Assembly: GCA_934511465.1 (NCBI GenBank)
Contig: CAKSWG010000001.1
Location: forward strand, 103,064-167,063
Direction of reading: 5' to 3'
Length of the DNA stretch: 64,000 nucleotides
Source of the DNA: an uncultured Faecalibacterium sp.
GTDB taxonomy: Bacteria > Bacillota > Clostridia > Oscillospirales > Ruminococcaceae
A model generated the notes under the pieces. That model was not told the DNA's origin. It did not search any database and saw only the letters and a list, made by a program, of their open reading frames with translations. Below, one piece after another: positions 35,294 through 45,645 of the stretch (positions within the stretch are counted from its first letter, which is position 1; every line of letters begins with the position of its first letter). Made by a program: the position numbers and the translations under genes.

Positions 35294-35999
35294 GATCAAG
35301 GATTTACATGTTTCCTACGGCGGCATTCAGGCTTTGCGCGGCGTGTCGCTGACCGTACCCGAGGGAAAGATCGTCACCCTGATCGGTGCCAACGGCGCAG
35401 GCAAGTCTACCCTGATGCGCACCATTTCCGGCCTTGTAAAGGCACAGAGCGGCTCCATTTTGTGGAACGGTCAGGAAATACTGGGCAAGCCCATTGACCA
35501 GATCGTTGCCAGCGGCATTGCCATGTCGCCGGAGGGCCGCCGGGTGTTTGCCGACCTGACTGTGCTGGAAAACCTGAAGATCGGCGCATACCTGCGCAAG
35601 GACAAAGCCGAAACCGAAAAAGATCTGCAGTGGGTGTTCAAGCTCTTTCCGCGTCTGGAAGAGCGCAGCTGGCAGAGCGCCGGTACCCTTTCCGGCGGCG
35701 AGCAGCAGATGCTGGCCGTGGGCCGCGCCCTGATGAGCAAGCCGAAGCTGCTGATGCTGGATGAGCCCAGCCTTGGTCTTGCGCCCATTGTGGTGCGGGA
35801 GATCTTTGACATCATCCGCACCGTAAACCAGCAGGGCATCACCGTGTTGCTGAACGAGCAGAACGCAAACATGGCCCTGAAGGTGGCCGACTACGCTTAC
35901 GTATTGGAGACCGGCACCCTGACCCTTTCCGGTACCGGCACCGAACTGCTGGCAGACGAAAGCGTCAAGGCAGCTTACCTTGGCAAAAAGCGCAATTGA
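35286..35999 (+). CDS. livF: ABC ATPase LivF
   Basis: A 237-residue ATPase: Walker A GANGAGKSTLMR, the LivF motif VPEGRRVF-like SPEGRRVFADLTV, signature LSGGEQQMLAVGRAL and Walker B LLMLDEPSLGLAP. It is the last gene of livKHMGF and is followed directly by a structured repeat that also provides a terminator-like hairpin. Confidence 0.95.
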   Translation: MLEIKDLHVSYGGIQALRGVSLTVPEGKIVTLIGANGAGKSTLMRTISGLVKAQSGSILWNGQEILGKPIDQIVASGIAMSPEGRRVFADLTVLENLKIGAYLRKDKAETEKDLQWVFKLFPRLEERSWQSAGTLSGGEQQMLAVGRALMSKPKLLMLDEPSLGLAPIVVREIFDIIRTVNQQGITVLLNEQNANMALKVADYAYVLETGTLTLSGTGTELLADESVKAAYLGKKRN

Positions 36000-36013
36000 T
36001 TTTTTGCTTTCAG

Positions 36014-36120
36014 AACGATTTGAACGCTCTCCGCTTCGCTCTGAGCATAAGCAGAGGAATTTATAATTTTATTTGTGGTCTGGAAACAACCGCGGTTGTT
36101 TCCAGACCACTTTTTCACGA
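36014..36120 (+). repeat. Structured repeat R2, copy 1, with long hairpin
   Basis: The element begins AACGATTTGAACGC and has a small stem GCTC/GAGC around TCCGCTTCGCTCT. An A+T stretch follows, then a perfect 16-bp stem with loop CGCG at 36075-36110 and TTTTTCACGA. The same layout recurs at 45644-45755 with different stem sequence. It also serves as the likely livF terminator. Confidence 0.8.
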
Positions 36121-36166
36121 GAAAGGCCGTTCCGTTCAATGCATTTTGAGCTCCAAAATTTACAGC

Positions 36167-36208
36167 AAAAAGCGAAGAGGAAATGACCCACAATCATTTC
36201 CTCTTCGC
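36167..36208 (-). terminator. Intrinsic terminator of the trp operon
   Basis: GCGAAGAGGAAATGA pairs perfectly with TCATTTCCTCTTCGC on minus and is followed by TTTTTG, 30 bases after the trpA stop. Confidence 0.9.
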
Positions 36209-36238
36209 AAACGGTAAAGTTATATTCTATGAATATTC

Positions 36239-37012
36239 TTACCCTCTTACGGCATCCTTCATGCGCTTGACATAGGCACCGATCTGCTCCGGGGCATCCT
36301 TGCCGTACTGCTCCAGCAGCTTGATGACGGCGGAACCCACGATCGCACCATCGGCGATGCCCGCCATCTTTGCCGCCTGCTCCGGTGTGGAGATGCCAAA
36401 GCCGATGGCACAGGGCACTGCGGTGTTTTCCCGCACCACCTTCACGATGGACGCAAGGTCGGTCCGGATCTCGCTGCGGGTGCCGGTGACGCCCAGACTG
36501 GACACGATATACAAAAATCCCTCAGCTTCCTTGGCGATCATGGCAATGCGGTTTTCAGAGGTAGGGGCGATCATTGAGATCAGGTCCACACCGTACTTAT
36601 GGCAGGTGGGCGCAAACTCCTCTTTTTCCTCATAGGGCAGGTCGGGCAGGATCAGCCCGTCAATGCCGATCTCCGCGCAGGTAGAGATGAACCGCTCTGC
36701 GCCGTAGGAGAACACGACATTTGCATAGGTCATGAACACCATGGGGATCGAAACATCCTTCCGCACCTCGCGGACGAAGTCGAAGACCTTATCCGTGGTG
36801 GTCCCCGCTTTCAGGGCGCGGATGTTGGCCCCCTGAATGACCGGGCCCTCGGCGGTGGGGTCCGAGAACGGGATGCCCAGCTCAATGAGGTCGGCACCGT
36901 TTGCCGCCATGGCGCGGACGGCGGCGGCAGTGGTTTCCAGATCCGGGTCGCCGCAGGTGATGAACGGAATGAACGCCTTGCCGTTGGCAAAGGCCTTTGC
37001 AATGTTACTCAT
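36239..37012 (-). CDS. trpA: Tryptophan synthase alpha chain
   Basis: A 257-residue TIM-barrel enzyme that cleaves indole-3-glycerol phosphate. [13 protein letters not shown] holds the catalytic Glu, [19 protein letters not shown] the catalytic Asp region, and GFGISTPEQ the phosphate loop. The frame extends upstream inside trpB, but the ATG at 37012 is the conserved start, overlapping the trpB end by eight bases. Last gene of the operon. Confidence 0.97.
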   Translation of the reverse strand: MSNIAKAFANGKAFIPFITCGDPDLETTAAAVRAMAANGADLIELGIPFSDPTAEGPVIQGANIRALKAGTTTDKVFDFVREVRKDVSIPMVFMTYANVVFSYGAERFISTCAEIGIDGLILPDLPYEEKEEFAPTCHKYGVDLISMIAPTSENRIAMIAKEAEGFLYIVSSLGVTGTRSEIRTDLASIVKVVRENTAVPCAIGFGISTPEQAAKMAGIADGAIVGSAVIKLLEQYGKDAPEQIGAYVKRMKDAVRG

Positions 37013-38195
37013 GAAGATCCTCCCCTCTGTAGCGGGCAATGGCGGCGCAGTCCTTATCGCCGCGGCCGGAAATGGTGATGACGATGATCTGTTCCTTGTC
37101 CATAGTGGGTGCCAGCCTGATGGCATGGGCCACGGCGTGGGCCGATTCAATGGCCGGGATGATGCCCTCGGTGCGTGCCAGATACTCAAATGCGTTCACG
37201 GCTTCGTCGTCCGTAATTGCCACATACTCGGCGCGGCCGATATCATGCAGCCATGCGTGCTCCGGGCCGATGCCGGGATAATCCAGACCGGCAGAAATGG
37301 AGTAGACCGGCGCGATCTGACCGTATTCATCCTGACAGAAATAGGACTTCATACCGTGGAAAATGCCCAGACGACCCGTATTGATGGTGGCTGCAGTCTC
37401 AAAGGTATCGATGCCGCGGCCTGCGGCCTCACAGCCGATGAGACGCACATCTTTATCATTGATGAAATTGTAGAAGCTTCCAATGGCATTGGAGCCGCCG
37501 CCCACGCAGGCAATAACGGCATCCGGCAGGCGGCCTTCCTTTTCCAGCATCTGTTCCTTGATCTCCTTGGAAATAACCGCCTGAAAATCACGCACGATGG
37601 TGGGGAACGGATGCGGGCCCATCACCGAGCCAAGGCAGTAATGGGTGTCGCTGATGCGGCTGGTCCACTCGCGCATGGCTTCGGACACGGCATCCTTCAG
37701 CGTGCCGGTGCCGCTGGTGACGGGAATGACCTCTGCGCCCAAAAGACGCATCCGGTAGACGTTCAGTGCCTGACGTTTGGTGTCCTCCTCGCCCATGAAT
37801 ACCACACACTCCATGCCCATCAGGGCAGCGGCAGTGGCGGTGGCAACGCCATGCTGACCGGCACCGGTCTCGGCGATGAGGCGGGTCTTGCCCATCTTTT
37901 TGGCCAGCAACGCCTGCCCGAGAACATTGTTGATCTTGTGCGCACCGGTGTGGTTCAGGTCCTCACGCTTGAGGTAGATCTTTGCACCGCCGAGGTCCTC
38001 GGTCATCTTTTTTGCATAGTACAGGCGGCTGGGGCGGCCTGCGTACTCGTTGAGCAGTTCGGTGAGCTCCCGATTGAACTCCGGGTCATCTTTGTAATGG
38101 TTGTAGGCCTCTTCCAGTTCAATGACGGCATTCATCAGCGTTTCGGGGATATATTGTCCGCCGTGGATGCCAAAGCGTCCGTTGGGGTTTGTCAT
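37005..38195 (-). CDS. trpB: Tryptophan synthase beta chain
   Basis: A 396-residue PLP enzyme joining indole to serine. [16 protein letters not shown] starts it; [16 protein letters not shown] includes the PLP-binding Lys, and GGGSNAIG is the phosphate loop. It forms the channelled complex with TrpA, whose gene overlaps. This is the TrpB1-type enzyme. Confidence 0.98.
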   Translation of the reverse strand: MTNPNGRFGIHGGQYIPETLMNAVIELEEAYNHYKDDPEFNRELTELLNEYAGRPSRLYYAKKMTEDLGGAKIYLKREDLNHTGAHKINNVLGQALLAKKMGKTRLIAETGAGQHGVATATAAALMGMECVVFMGEEDTKRQALNVYRMRLLGAEVIPVTSGTGTLKDAVSEAMREWTSRISDTHYCLGSVMGPHPFPTIVRDFQAVISKEIKEQMLEKEGRLPDAVIACVGGGSNAIGSFYNFINDKDVRLIGCEAAGRGIDTFETAATINTGRLGIFHGMKSYFCQDEYGQIAPVYSISAGLDYPGIGPEHAWLHDIGRAEYVAITDDEAVNAFEYLARTEGIIPAIESAHAVAHAIRLAPTMDKEQIIVITISGRGDKDCAAIARYRGEDLHE

Positions 38196-38201
38196 AGTCG
38201 T

Positions 38202-38822
38202 TCATTCCTTTCCTGATTGGTCGTTTTTGCGTACCGCGGCCACGAATGCCGCCATCTTTTCGGGGTCCTTCTTCCCTGCCGTTTCAATGCCGGAGCTCAC
38301 ATCCACCCCATAGGGGTGCAGACGCTCCACAGCATCGGCCGCATTTTCCGGGCCAAGCCCTCCGGCAAGAAGATAGTCCCGCTTGAAATTTTTCAGCAGC
38401 GCCCAGTCAAAGGCCCTGCCCGTTCCGCCTGCGCCGGAATCCAGCAGAACAAGGTCTGCCAGGCTTTTTTCCGCCTTTGCAAGGCTTTCGGCATCCGTCA
38501 CGCGGAAGGCCTGCCAGAGCGGCCTTGCGGTCAGCCCCCGCAGCCGGGCAATGTAAGCAGCATCCTCCTGCCCATGAAGCTGGGCAATATCGATAATGCC
38601 CGCATTCAGCAGGCACGCCACCGTTTCCGGTGCTTCGTTCACGAACACGCCCACGGCCTGGATCCCGGGGGAAAGCTGTGCTTTTAATTCTGCGGCCAAT
38701 TCCCGGGAAACATACCGTCTGCTTTTAGGGGCAAACACAAAGCCGATGTACTCCGGCTGCAGGGCATTTGCCGCTGCGATATCCTCCGGACGGGTCAGGC
38801 CGCACAATTTGATCCTTGTCAT
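38202..38822 (-). CDS. trpF: Phosphoribosylanthranilate isomerase
   Basis: A 206-residue barrel enzyme: KLCGLTRPEDI with the catalytic Cys, IAQLHGQED in the middle, and LLAGGLGPENAADAV plus GVDVSSGIET near the C-terminus. It makes CdRP for TrpC. It overlaps the trpC gene by four bases. Confidence 0.96.
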   Translation of the reverse strand: MTRIKLCGLTRPEDIAAANALQPEYIGFVFAPKSRRYVSRELAAELKAQLSPGIQAVGVFVNEAPETVACLLNAGIIDIAQLHGQEDAAYIARLRGLTARPLWQAFRVTDAESLAKAEKSLADLVLLDSGAGGTGRAFDWALLKNFKRDYLLAGGLGPENAADAVERLHPYGVDVSSGIETAGKKDPEKMAAFVAAVRKNDQSGKE

Positions 38823-39601
38823 AGCAGTCCTTTCAATTCCCGCAGCTTTGCGGTCTTATCCGGCGCGCGCATGAGCGTTTCACCAATGAGCACTGCGTCT
38901 GCCCCGATGGCGGCAAGCCCGGCAACATCTTCGGCAGTTTTTACGCCGCTTTCCGAGACAAAAAGCACATCCTGCGGGATACGGGAGCGCAGGCGGCGGC
39001 TGTTTTCGGTGTCCACCGTGAAGGTTTTCAGGTTGCGGTTGTTCACGCCAAGGATGCGTGCCCCGGCGGCAAGTGCCCGGTCCACTTCGGCGTCATCATG
39101 GGCTTCCACCAGAGCGGAGAGCCCCAGACCGTCACAGATGGCAAGATACTCTTTGAGCTGTGCATCGTTCAGAATCGCGCAGATGAGCAGCACCGCCGAA
39201 GCGCCCAGAAGCTTTGCTTCGTAGATCATGTACGCATCCACGGTAAAATCCTTGCGCAGGCAGGGTGTGGAGACAGCAGAAGTGATCTCTTTCAGATAGT
39301 CGTCACTGCCAAGGAACCACTTTGGCTCGGTCAGCACCGAGATGGCATCTGCCCCGGCGGCCTCGTATTCTCTGGCGATCTGCAGGTACGGGAACTCCGG
39401 TGCGATGAGTCCCTTGGAGGGCGATGCTTTTTTACACTCGCAGATAAAGGCAAGCCCCGGCTTTGCAAGGGCTTTTTCAAACCGGAAGTCCCCTTTGGGC
39501 AGGGACAGCGCCTGCCGCTTTATTTCGGCCAGCGGCAGGGTCTGCTTTGCCGCTTCCACCCGCTGCCGGGCGTGTTTGGCCAGCTGGTCTAAGATGTTCA
39601 T
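38819..39601 (-). CDS. trpC: Indole-3-glycerol phosphate synthase
   Basis: A 260-residue barrel enzyme: [15 protein letters not shown] with the catalytic Lys, [44 protein letters not shown] and [12 protein letters not shown] follow the family order. It closes the indole ring. Its start overlaps the trpD stop by four bases. Confidence 0.97.
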   Translation of the reverse strand: MNILDQLAKHARQRVEAAKQTLPLAEIKRQALSLPKGDFRFEKALAKPGLAFICECKKASPSKGLIAPEFPYLQIAREYEAAGADAISVLTEPKWFLGSDDYLKEITSAVSTPCLRKDFTVDAYMIYEAKLLGASAVLLICAILNDAQLKEYLAICDGLGLSALVEAHDDAEVDRALAAGARILGVNNRNLKTFTVDTENSRRLRSRIPQDVLFVSESGVKTAEDVAGLAAIGADAVLIGETLMRAPDKTAKLRELKGLL

Positions 39602-40629
39602 GCATTTTCCTCCGGGCGATTGCTCACTTCGATGAACTTTTCCAGCACAGCCGCTGCTTTGCCGCTGTCGATCAGCTGTGCAGCCAGTGCGATGCCCTCC
39701 GCCACCGTCTCGGCCTTGCCACCGATGTAGAGGGATGCGCCCGCGTTCAGCAGAACGGCGTCACGCTTGGGGCCCTTCTCGCCTGCCAGAATGGCGCGGG
39801 TGATGGCGGCATTTTCTGCCGGGGCACCGCCCACAAGGTCGGCCTTTTCGCAGCGGGTCAGACCGAACTGCTCCGGCGTGATGGTGTAGCACTTGTACCA
39901 GCCATCCTTGATCTCACACACTCTGGTGGGAGCACTGAGGGAGATCTCGTCCAGCTTATCCTTGCCGTAGACCACCATACCGCGCCGGACCCCCAGACTG
40001 ATGAGCACCTGCGCCAGCGGCTCCACAAGGTACTCGTCGTAAACACCCAGAAGCTGCATGGCAGGCGAACCGGGATTGGTGAGCGGTCCAAGGATGTTGA
40101 ACACGGTGCGGAAGCCCAGTTCCCTGCGGATGGGGCCCACGTACTTCATGGAGGCGTGGTACTTCTGGGCAAAGAAGAAGCAGATACCCACCTCGTTCAG
40201 CAGTTCCACGCAGCGGGCGGGGCTCTGCTGAATGTTCACGCCCAGTGCTTCCAGACAGTCGGCGGTGCCGCACTGGGAGGAGGCGGCCCGGTTGCCGTGC
40301 TTTGCCACCTTCATGCCGCCTGCCGCCGCCACCAGCGCCGAGGTGGTGGAGATGTTAAAGCTGTGGGCGTTGTCGCCGCCGGTGCCTACGATTTCGAAGA
40401 TGTCCATGCCGGTGTCCACCTTGGTGGCGTGGTCCCGCATGGCGGCGGCGCAGCCTGCGATTTCGTCGGTCGTTTCCGCCTTGGCGCTCTTGGTGGAGAG
40501 TGCCGCCAGAAAGGCCGCGTTCTGGGTGGGCGTGGTCTCGCCGCTCATGATCTCGTTCATCACGGCGTAGGCTTCGTTGTAAGTCAGGTCCTGCTTGCTG
40601 ACGATCTTCACGATTGCTTCCTTGATCAT
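39598..40629 (-). CDS. trpD: Anthranilate phosphoribosyltransferase
   Basis: A 343-residue enzyme: [20 protein letters not shown] binds [25 protein letters not shown] the anthranilate, and [10 protein letters not shown] is a family signature. It is separate from TrpG, not fused. Four bases after trpG. Confidence 0.97.
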   Translation of the reverse strand: MIKEAIVKIVSKQDLTYNEAYAVMNEIMSGETTPTQNAAFLAALSTKSAKAETTDEIAGCAAAMRDHATKVDTGMDIFEIVGTGGDNAHSFNISTTSALVAAAGGMKVAKHGNRAASSQCGTADCLEALGVNIQQSPARCVELLNEVGICFFFAQKYHASMKYVGPIRRELGFRTVFNILGPLTNPGSPAMQLLGVYDEYLVEPLAQVLISLGVRRGMVVYGKDKLDEISLSAPTRVCEIKDGWYKCYTITPEQFGLTRCEKADLVGGAPAENAAITRAILAGEKGPKRDAVLLNAGASLYIGGKAETVAEGIALAAQLIDSGKAAAVLEKFIEVSNRPEENA

Positions 40630-40633
40630 TTTC

Positions 40634-41200
40634 TCAATCCTCCATAAAATTTTTCAAGATCGACCGGCCCTGCGGGGTCAGGATGGATTCCGGATGGAAC
40701 TGCACCCCATAAATGGGGTACTGTGTGTGCTGCACCGCCATCACCTCGCCATCGGCGGTGCGGGCGGTGACTTTGAGCTCCGGCGGCATGGTGGCGGGGT
40801 CCGCTGCCAGCGAGTGATACCGCGCCACCAGCAGCGGGGCTTTGCAGCCGTGAAACAGCGGGCATTCCGGGTCAAACTCCACCGCCGACTGCTTGCCGTG
40901 CATGAGCTGTTTTGCGTAGGTGACGCGGGCCCCAAAGGCTGCACAGATGGCCTGATGGCCCAGACAGACACCCAGCGTGGGGATCTCTTTGCCCAGTGTG
41001 CGGGCAGCTTCCAGCGTGATGCCTGCATCCTCCGGCCTGCCCGGCCCCGGCGAAAGGATGATGCGGGCCGGATGCAGAGCACGGATCTCTTCTATCGTCA
41101 GCTCATCGTTGCGGATGACCCGGATGCCGGGGTCCAGCTCCCCCACCAGCTGGTAGAGGTTGTAGGAAAAGCTGTCGTAGTTATCAATGAGAAGCGTCAT
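40634..41200 (-). CDS. trpG: Anthranilate synthase glutamine amidotransferase subunit
   Basis: A 188-residue class I amidotransferase: [47 protein letters not shown] with the nucleophile Cys, and [10 protein letters not shown] with His and Glu. It provides ammonia to TrpE. The frame extends upstream, but the ATG at 41200 overlaps the trpE stop (ATGA). A shared role in folate synthesis is possible; no pab genes are here. Confidence 0.96.
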   Translation of the reverse strand: MTLLIDNYDSFSYNLYQLVGELDPGIRVIRNDELTIEEIRALHPARIILSPGPGRPEDAGITLEAARTLGKEIPTLGVCLGHQAICAAFGARVTYAKQLMHGKQSAVEFDPECPLFHGCKAPLLVARYHSLAADPATMPPELKVTARTADGEVMAVQHTQYPIYGVQFHPESILTPQGRSILKNFMED

Positions 41201-42669
41201 ACCCCTTCCTCCTGTGCCTGACGGAGTGCACTGACCACGGCCTGTGCCTTGTTGATGCACTCCTGATATTCCTTTTCGGGCACCGAGTCCGCCACGATGC
41301 CGGCACCGCTGCGCACGAACACCTGTCCATTTTTCCGGTAGGCGATGCGGATGGCGATGCAGGTGTCCATGTTGCCGGTGAAATCGATGTAGCCAATGGC
41401 CCCGCCGTAGATGCCGCGCTTGTTGTTTTCCAGCTCGCCGATGAGCTGGCAGGCGCGTATCTTGGGCGCACCGGAAAGGGTGCCCGCCGGGAGCACGGCT
41501 TCAATGGCGCTGAGGGCATCGCACTCCGGTTTCAGCTGCCCGCGCACCGTAGAGCCGATGTGCATCACGTGGGAGTACCGCTCGATGGAGTGCAGCTTTT
41601 CCACCTCCACCGTGCCAAAGCGGCTCACCTTGCCAAGATCGTTGCGGCCAAGGTCCACCAGCATGTTGTGCTCGGCCAGCTCTTTTTCGTCGGCCAGCAG
41701 TTCGGCTTCCAGCGCCTTATCTTCCTCGTCGGTTTTGCCGCGGGGACGGGTGCCGGCCAGCGGAAAGGTGTGCAGTACGCCGTCCTCCAGCTTGACCAGC
41801 GTTTCCGGCGAAGCGCCGGCCACCTCTACATCGGTGCCGGAAAAATAGAACATATACGGCGATGGGTTGATGGTGCGCAGCATCCGGTAGGCCCCCAGCA
41901 GACTGCCCTCAAAGGGGGCCGTCAGCCGGTTGGAAAGCACGATCTGGAAAATTTCGCCCTCATGGATGGCGTGCTTGGCCTGTTCCACCATCTGGCAGTA
42001 GGCAGCCTTCTCAAAAAGCGGCTTTGGTTCGTCCAGCAGGCGGCCCGCCGGTTCCTGCTTTGGGGTGCCGGTCTGCAACAGCTGTGCCAGCTGGTTCAGC
42101 CGCAGGACGGCTTTGTTGTAGCTGGTCTCCAGCGTTTCTGCTTCCAGCGGCATGTTGACGATGAGCACGATCTTCTGCCGCAGGTTATCAAAGGCGATCA
42201 CCTGATCGAACAGCATCAGGTCCACATCCTTGAAATTCTCCGTGTCCTGCGCGCCGGTGCGGGCCTTTGGCTCACTGTAGCCGAGGTAATCGTAGGCGAA
42301 GTACCCCACAAGGCCGCCGGTAAAGGTGGGCAGGTATGCAAAGCGCGGGCTTTTGTACTGGGCCAGAATTTCCCGCAGCGTCTGCGAGGGGTTTTGTGTT
42401 TCAAAGGTGAGCTCTCCGGCCTTCATGACGCCATTCCGGCAGGTGATCTCCATTTTGGGGTCAAGGCCGAGGAAGGTGTAGCGGCCCCACTTCTCACTGG
42501 GCTGGGCACTTTCCAGCAGGTAGCAGTGGGTGGAAACGTTCTTTAAAATTTTCAGCGCTTCAATGGGTGTGCAGATGTCTGCCAGAATCTCGCAGCTGAC
42601 CGGCAGCACATCGTAGCTGCCTGCCGCTGCAATGGTTTTGACTTCGTCCAGTGCGGGCCGTATCTTCAT
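41197..42669 (-). CDS. trpE: Anthranilate synthase component I
   Basis: A 490-residue chorismate enzyme. LLESAQPSEKWGRYTFLG includes the tryptophan feedback LLES motif; the catalytic domain has DLGRNDLGKVSRFGTV and PAGTLSGAPKIRACQLIGELE. GGGAGGG precedes the start. It heads the trpEGDCFBA operon behind a T-box leader. Confidence 0.97.
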   Translation of the reverse strand: MKIRPALDEVKTIAAAGSYDVLPVSCEILADICTPIEALKILKNVSTHCYLLESAQPSEKWGRYTFLGLDPKMEITCRNGVMKAGELTFETQNPSQTLREILAQYKSPRFAYLPTFTGGLVGYFAYDYLGYSEPKARTGAQDTENFKDVDLMLFDQVIAFDNLRQKIVLIVNMPLEAETLETSYNKAVLRLNQLAQLLQTGTPKQEPAGRLLDEPKPLFEKAAYCQMVEQAKHAIHEGEIFQIVLSNRLTAPFEGSLLGAYRMLRTINPSPYMFYFSGTDVEVAGASPETLVKLEDGVLHTFPLAGTRPRGKTDEEDKALEAELLADEKELAEHNMLVDLGRNDLGKVSRFGTVEVEKLHSIERYSHVMHIGSTVRGQLKPECDALSAIEAVLPAGTLSGAPKIRACQLIGELENNKRGIYGGAIGYIDFTGNMDTCIAIRIAYRKNGQVFVRSGAGIVADSVPEKEYQECINKAQAVVSALRQAQEEGV

Positions 42670-42694
42670 GGCTTTTCCCTCCCGGTAAACAAAA

Positions 42695-42721
42695 CTCCCC
42701 CGGCCTTTTCTGCCGGGGGAG
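42695..42721 (-). terminator. Second terminator between the T-box and trpE
   Basis: CTCCCCCGGC pairs perfectly with GCCGGGGGAG across a 7-base loop and is followed by TTTTGTTTA on minus. It lies after the T-box terminator and 25 bases before trpE. Confidence 0.8.
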
Positions 42722-43065
42722 TATAAAACAAAACATCCCCGACAGAAGAAAGCCTTCTTCTGTCAGGGACGAATAAAACTTGGCCGTTTATCCGCGGTGC
42801 CACCCTGATTTCATGGGCATGACCCCATGCACTTGGCGGGATGCCAACACATCCCCGGCAACTGACGTATGCCCTACGTTGCAGAATACTATGCGGCAAA
42901 AGCGCCGCAGTTCCCTGCACCCTCAGCGGTCCATTTCGGGAAAAGTGACGCAAAATCACACTTTCCTTGACAAGCTGTTTCCGGTCTGCTTCTCAGCAAT
43001 AGCAGGCTCTCTGTACAGGCATGGCTCGCCGTTATCTCCGCTTCAACGGTTTAGTGTATTGAATT
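42722..43065 (-). promoter_or_regulatory. T-box leader, tryptophan-specific
   Basis: The T-box AGGGTGGCACCGCGG lies at 42792-42806 (minus). Stem I begins with GCGGAGATAACGG, and the specifier loop reads CGAAATGGACCGC, with UGG (42931-42933) as the Trp codon. A terminator stem of about 13 bp, GACAGAAGAA/TTCTTCTGTC with flanks, sits at 42737-42769, followed by a T-rich stretch. Uncharged tRNA-Trp should favour antitermination and trp expression. The leader fills most of the gene-free stretch 42670-43126. Confidence 0.93.
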
Positions 43066-43126
43066 TGGCTATATTAAACCACGAATTCTGCGTTTGTCAA
43101 GACCCAATTTTGATTTTTTGAAAAGT

Positions 43127-43711
43127 TTACCTACGTTTGCGGTTGGTTTTGTATTTTTTGCGGTGGATGGCATAGTAGTAGCCAAAGGCCGTGCCGCACA
43201 AGCCGCCCACAATGTGCATGAAATTGGCCACGTTGTCATGTACAAACAAAATGTCGTACACCTGCTGGCCAAAGTACAGCGCTGCCACCAGCAGCATTGT
43301 GACCGGAATGCCGCCGGAAAAACCTGCCAGCGACGACAACATGATGAGCATGAACACGATGCCGGAAGCACCCAACAGCCCGGAGCGCGGGAACAGCACG
43401 CATTGCAGAACGCCCGTAACCAGCGCCGTGAACACCATGCCGCACAAAAGCGGCTTGCTGCCGTACTTTTCTTCCATGGGCGGGCCAATGACGAGGAGCA
43501 GCAGCATGTTGTTCAAAAAATGGTCCCAGCTGGCATGGCCCAGCACATGGCCGAACAGCCGCACATAAAACAGCGGGTCCTTGAGAGACGAGCGGTAGAC
43601 GCAGAACAAGTGCATCGTGCTCCAGCCGCCGGTCCACTGGTCGAGGAACAGCACCAGAAGTGACAGCAGGAAAAATGTGAGGATCACCGGGGAGTTGTAT
43701 TGCAGCTCCAA
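43127..43711 (-). CDS. Rhomboid-family intramembrane serine protease
   Basis: A 194-residue protein with about six membrane helices. Catalytic Ser116 lies in GASG and the partner His166 in FMHIVGG; HFLNN at 64-68 is the oxyanion-region motif, with the more usual first His near 56-59. It is short but has the full core. Substrates unknown. The basic tail KKYKTNRKRR suggests a cytoplasmic C-terminus. Confidence 0.9.
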   Translation of the reverse strand: MELQYNSPVILTFFLLSLLVLFLDQWTGGWSTMHLFCVYRSSLKDPLFYVRLFGHVLGHASWDHFLNNMLLLLVIGPPMEEKYGSKPLLCGMVFTALVTGVLQCVLFPRSGLLGASGIVFMLIMLSSLAGFSGGIPVTMLLVAALYFGQQVYDILFVHDNVANFMHIVGGLCGTAFGYYYAIHRKKYKTNRKRR

Positions 43712-43788
43712 TTTTAATTTGACTTTTTTCGTGAGTTGTCATTCCCTTCTTTGTATATCTGTAGGACATGCCAGTGTGTCGGCAGCCC

Positions 43789-44277
43789 TCACCCTCTCGT
43801 TTGCACCCAGTATTCGCCCATGCTCTGGCCGGGCTGGTTCGTCACTTCATCGCTGAGGTATGCGCCAAGGCCGCAGCTCTCCGGCTGCCATGCAAGGGCC
43901 GCTTCCACCGTGGGGTACTCCACCTCGGCATACCAGAACTCCGTTGGCTGGCCCTTGTCCACATGGTTCACTTCCAGCACCCTGCCGTCCGGCAGCGTGT
44001 AGCTACGGCGCAGCTTGGGGATGAGAGGTTTGCCGATGATCTTGTGTTCCAGATCCGCAAACAGCGCTTTATCGATGCTGCGTTCGATCTCCTCGCGGGC
44101 AAGGCCGCCCCCGGATTTGAAGCAGAGGATGTAGTCCGTTCTGCCGCCGGTAAGGGCTTCTTCCCGGATGCGCACGGTGGGCCGCACGCTGATATAGCCC
44201 TGCCGCATGGCAAATTCTTCTTTGAGCGGCAGGCCCTCCGGCCAGCCCTTCACCATCCATTTGCGTTCGATTTCCAT
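43789..44277 (-). CDS. CYTH-domain protein (inorganic triphosphatase-like)
   Basis: A 162-residue protein starting with the ExExK signature MEIERKWMV, followed by VRIREEA and LCFKSGGGLAREEIE, strands of the triphosphate tunnel. Bacterial members hydrolyse inorganic triphosphate or use other triphosphates. AGAGGGATG precedes the ATG at 44277; an upstream in-frame start is less likely. Single gene, divergent from the methyltransferase. Confidence 0.87.
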   Translation of the reverse strand: MEIERKWMVKGWPEGLPLKEEFAMRQGYISVRPTVRIREEALTGGRTDYILCFKSGGGLAREEIERSIDKALFADLEHKIIGKPLIPKLRRSYTLPDGRVLEVNHVDKGQPTEFWYAEVEYPTVEAALAWQPESCGLGAYLSDEVTNQPGQSMGEYWVQTRG

Positions 44278-44418
44278 AATACATCCCTCTTTCATGCGGA
44301 TTTTTGGCATTTCTTATTTATAATAACATGATTTTATGCTATTATAAAGGGTAGATTTTTACTCCTTCTGTCTGCGAATGCGGGACGAAGGGAGTTCGTT
44401 CATTATAAGGAGAACTAT

Positions 44419-45645
44419 ATGAAAGACCGCACTTACCCTGTGTATACCGTCAACAAACACGCTGAGGGCCTGCTGGTGGGCGGGCATCCGTGGGTGTACG
44501 AGAACGACATCCTCCATTCCCCGGAAAATGAGCCGGAAAACGGCACGCTGGCCGATGTGGTCAGCACCAAAGGTTCCTACCTTGGCACCGGCTTTGTCTC
44601 GCTCAAAAGCAAGATCCGCGTGCGGCTGATCTCCCGCAACGCCAACGACATCTTTGATGCAGCCTTCTGGCGCCGCCGGGTGGAGTACGCATGGAGCTAC
44701 CGCAAGACCGTGCTGGAACCCGCCGACCTTTCCGCCTGCCGCGTCATTTTTGGCGAGGCCGACCAGTTCCCGGGCTTGACGGTGGACCGGTTCAGCAACA
44801 TCCTTGTCACCCAGACCCTGAGCGTGGGCATGGAAAAGCTCAAGCCCGTTCTCTTCCCCATTCTGGCAGAAGTCCTGCGCGCCGACGGTCAGACCATCGA
44901 CGGCATCTACGAGCGCAACGACGAAGCCCTGCGCGCCAAGGAAGGCTTGGAGCAGAACAAGGGCTGGTTCGTTCTGCCCGGTGAGACCCATCCGGAAAGT
45001 ACCCAGACCGAGATCTGCGAAAACGGCGTCTACTACCATGTGGACTTCGAGAATGGGCAGAAGACCGGCTTCTTCCTCGACCAGAAGTATAACCGCCGGG
45101 CCGTGGCACGCATTGCGGCCGGTCACACCGTGCTGGACTGCTTTACCCATACCGGCAGCTTTGCCCTGAACGCCGCCAAGGGCGGGGCCGCCCGCGTGAC
45201 CGCCGCCGACATCAGCGCCGAGGCCATTGCCATGGCCCAGCGCAATGCCCGGCGCAACGGCCTTGACAACATGGACTTTTTGTGTGAGGACACCTTTGAG
45301 CTGCTGCCGCGGCTGGAAAAAGAGGGGCATCCCTACGATTTTATCATTCTGGACCCGCCGGCCTTTACCAAGGCGCGCCGCACCGTGGAAAATGCCATGC
45401 GCGGCTACAAGGAGATCAACTACCGCGCCATGAAGCTGCTGCCCCGGGGCGGCTATCTGGCCACGGCCAGCTGCTCTCACTTTGCCACCGAGGAGCTGTT
45501 CATCAAGATGCTGCGGGCCGCAGCAAAGGATGCGCACCGCCAGCTGCGGCAGATCGAAGTAAAGCAGCAGGCACCGGACCACCCCATCCTGTGGGGCGTG
45601 CCGGAGACGAATTATCTGAAGTTCTTCCTCTTTCAGGTGATTTAA
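44419..45645 (+). CDS. Class I SAM-dependent rRNA cytosine methyltransferase (RlmI-like)
   Basis: A 408-residue protein. The N-terminal PUA domain (VNKHAEGLLVGGHPWVYENDI) binds RNA; the middle has KTGFFLDQKYNRRAV; the SAM site reads VLDCFTHTGSFALNAA and the catalytic motif is ILDPPAFTKAR, with TASCSHF further on. This is the RlmI/YccW pattern that methylates 23S rRNA cytosine. The stop codon is the first part of a structured repeat. Confidence 0.92.
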   Translation: MKDRTYPVYTVNKHAEGLLVGGHPWVYENDILHSPENEPENGTLADVVSTKGSYLGTGFVSLKSKIRVRLISRNANDIFDAAFWRRRVEYAWSYRKTVLEPADLSACRVIFGEADQFPGLTVDRFSNILVTQTLSVGMEKLKPVLFPILAEVLRADGQTIDGIYERNDEALRAKEGLEQNKGWFVLPGETHPESTQTEICENGVYYHVDFENGQKTGFFLDQKYNRRAVARIAAGHTVLDCFTHTGSFALNAAKGGAARVTAADISAEAIAMAQRNARRNGLDNMDFLCEDTFELLPRLEKEGHPYDFIILDPPAFTKARRTVENAMRGYKEINYRAMKLLPRGGYLATASCSHFATEELFIKMLRAAAKDAHRQLRQIEVKQQAPDHPILWGVPETNYLKFFLFQVI

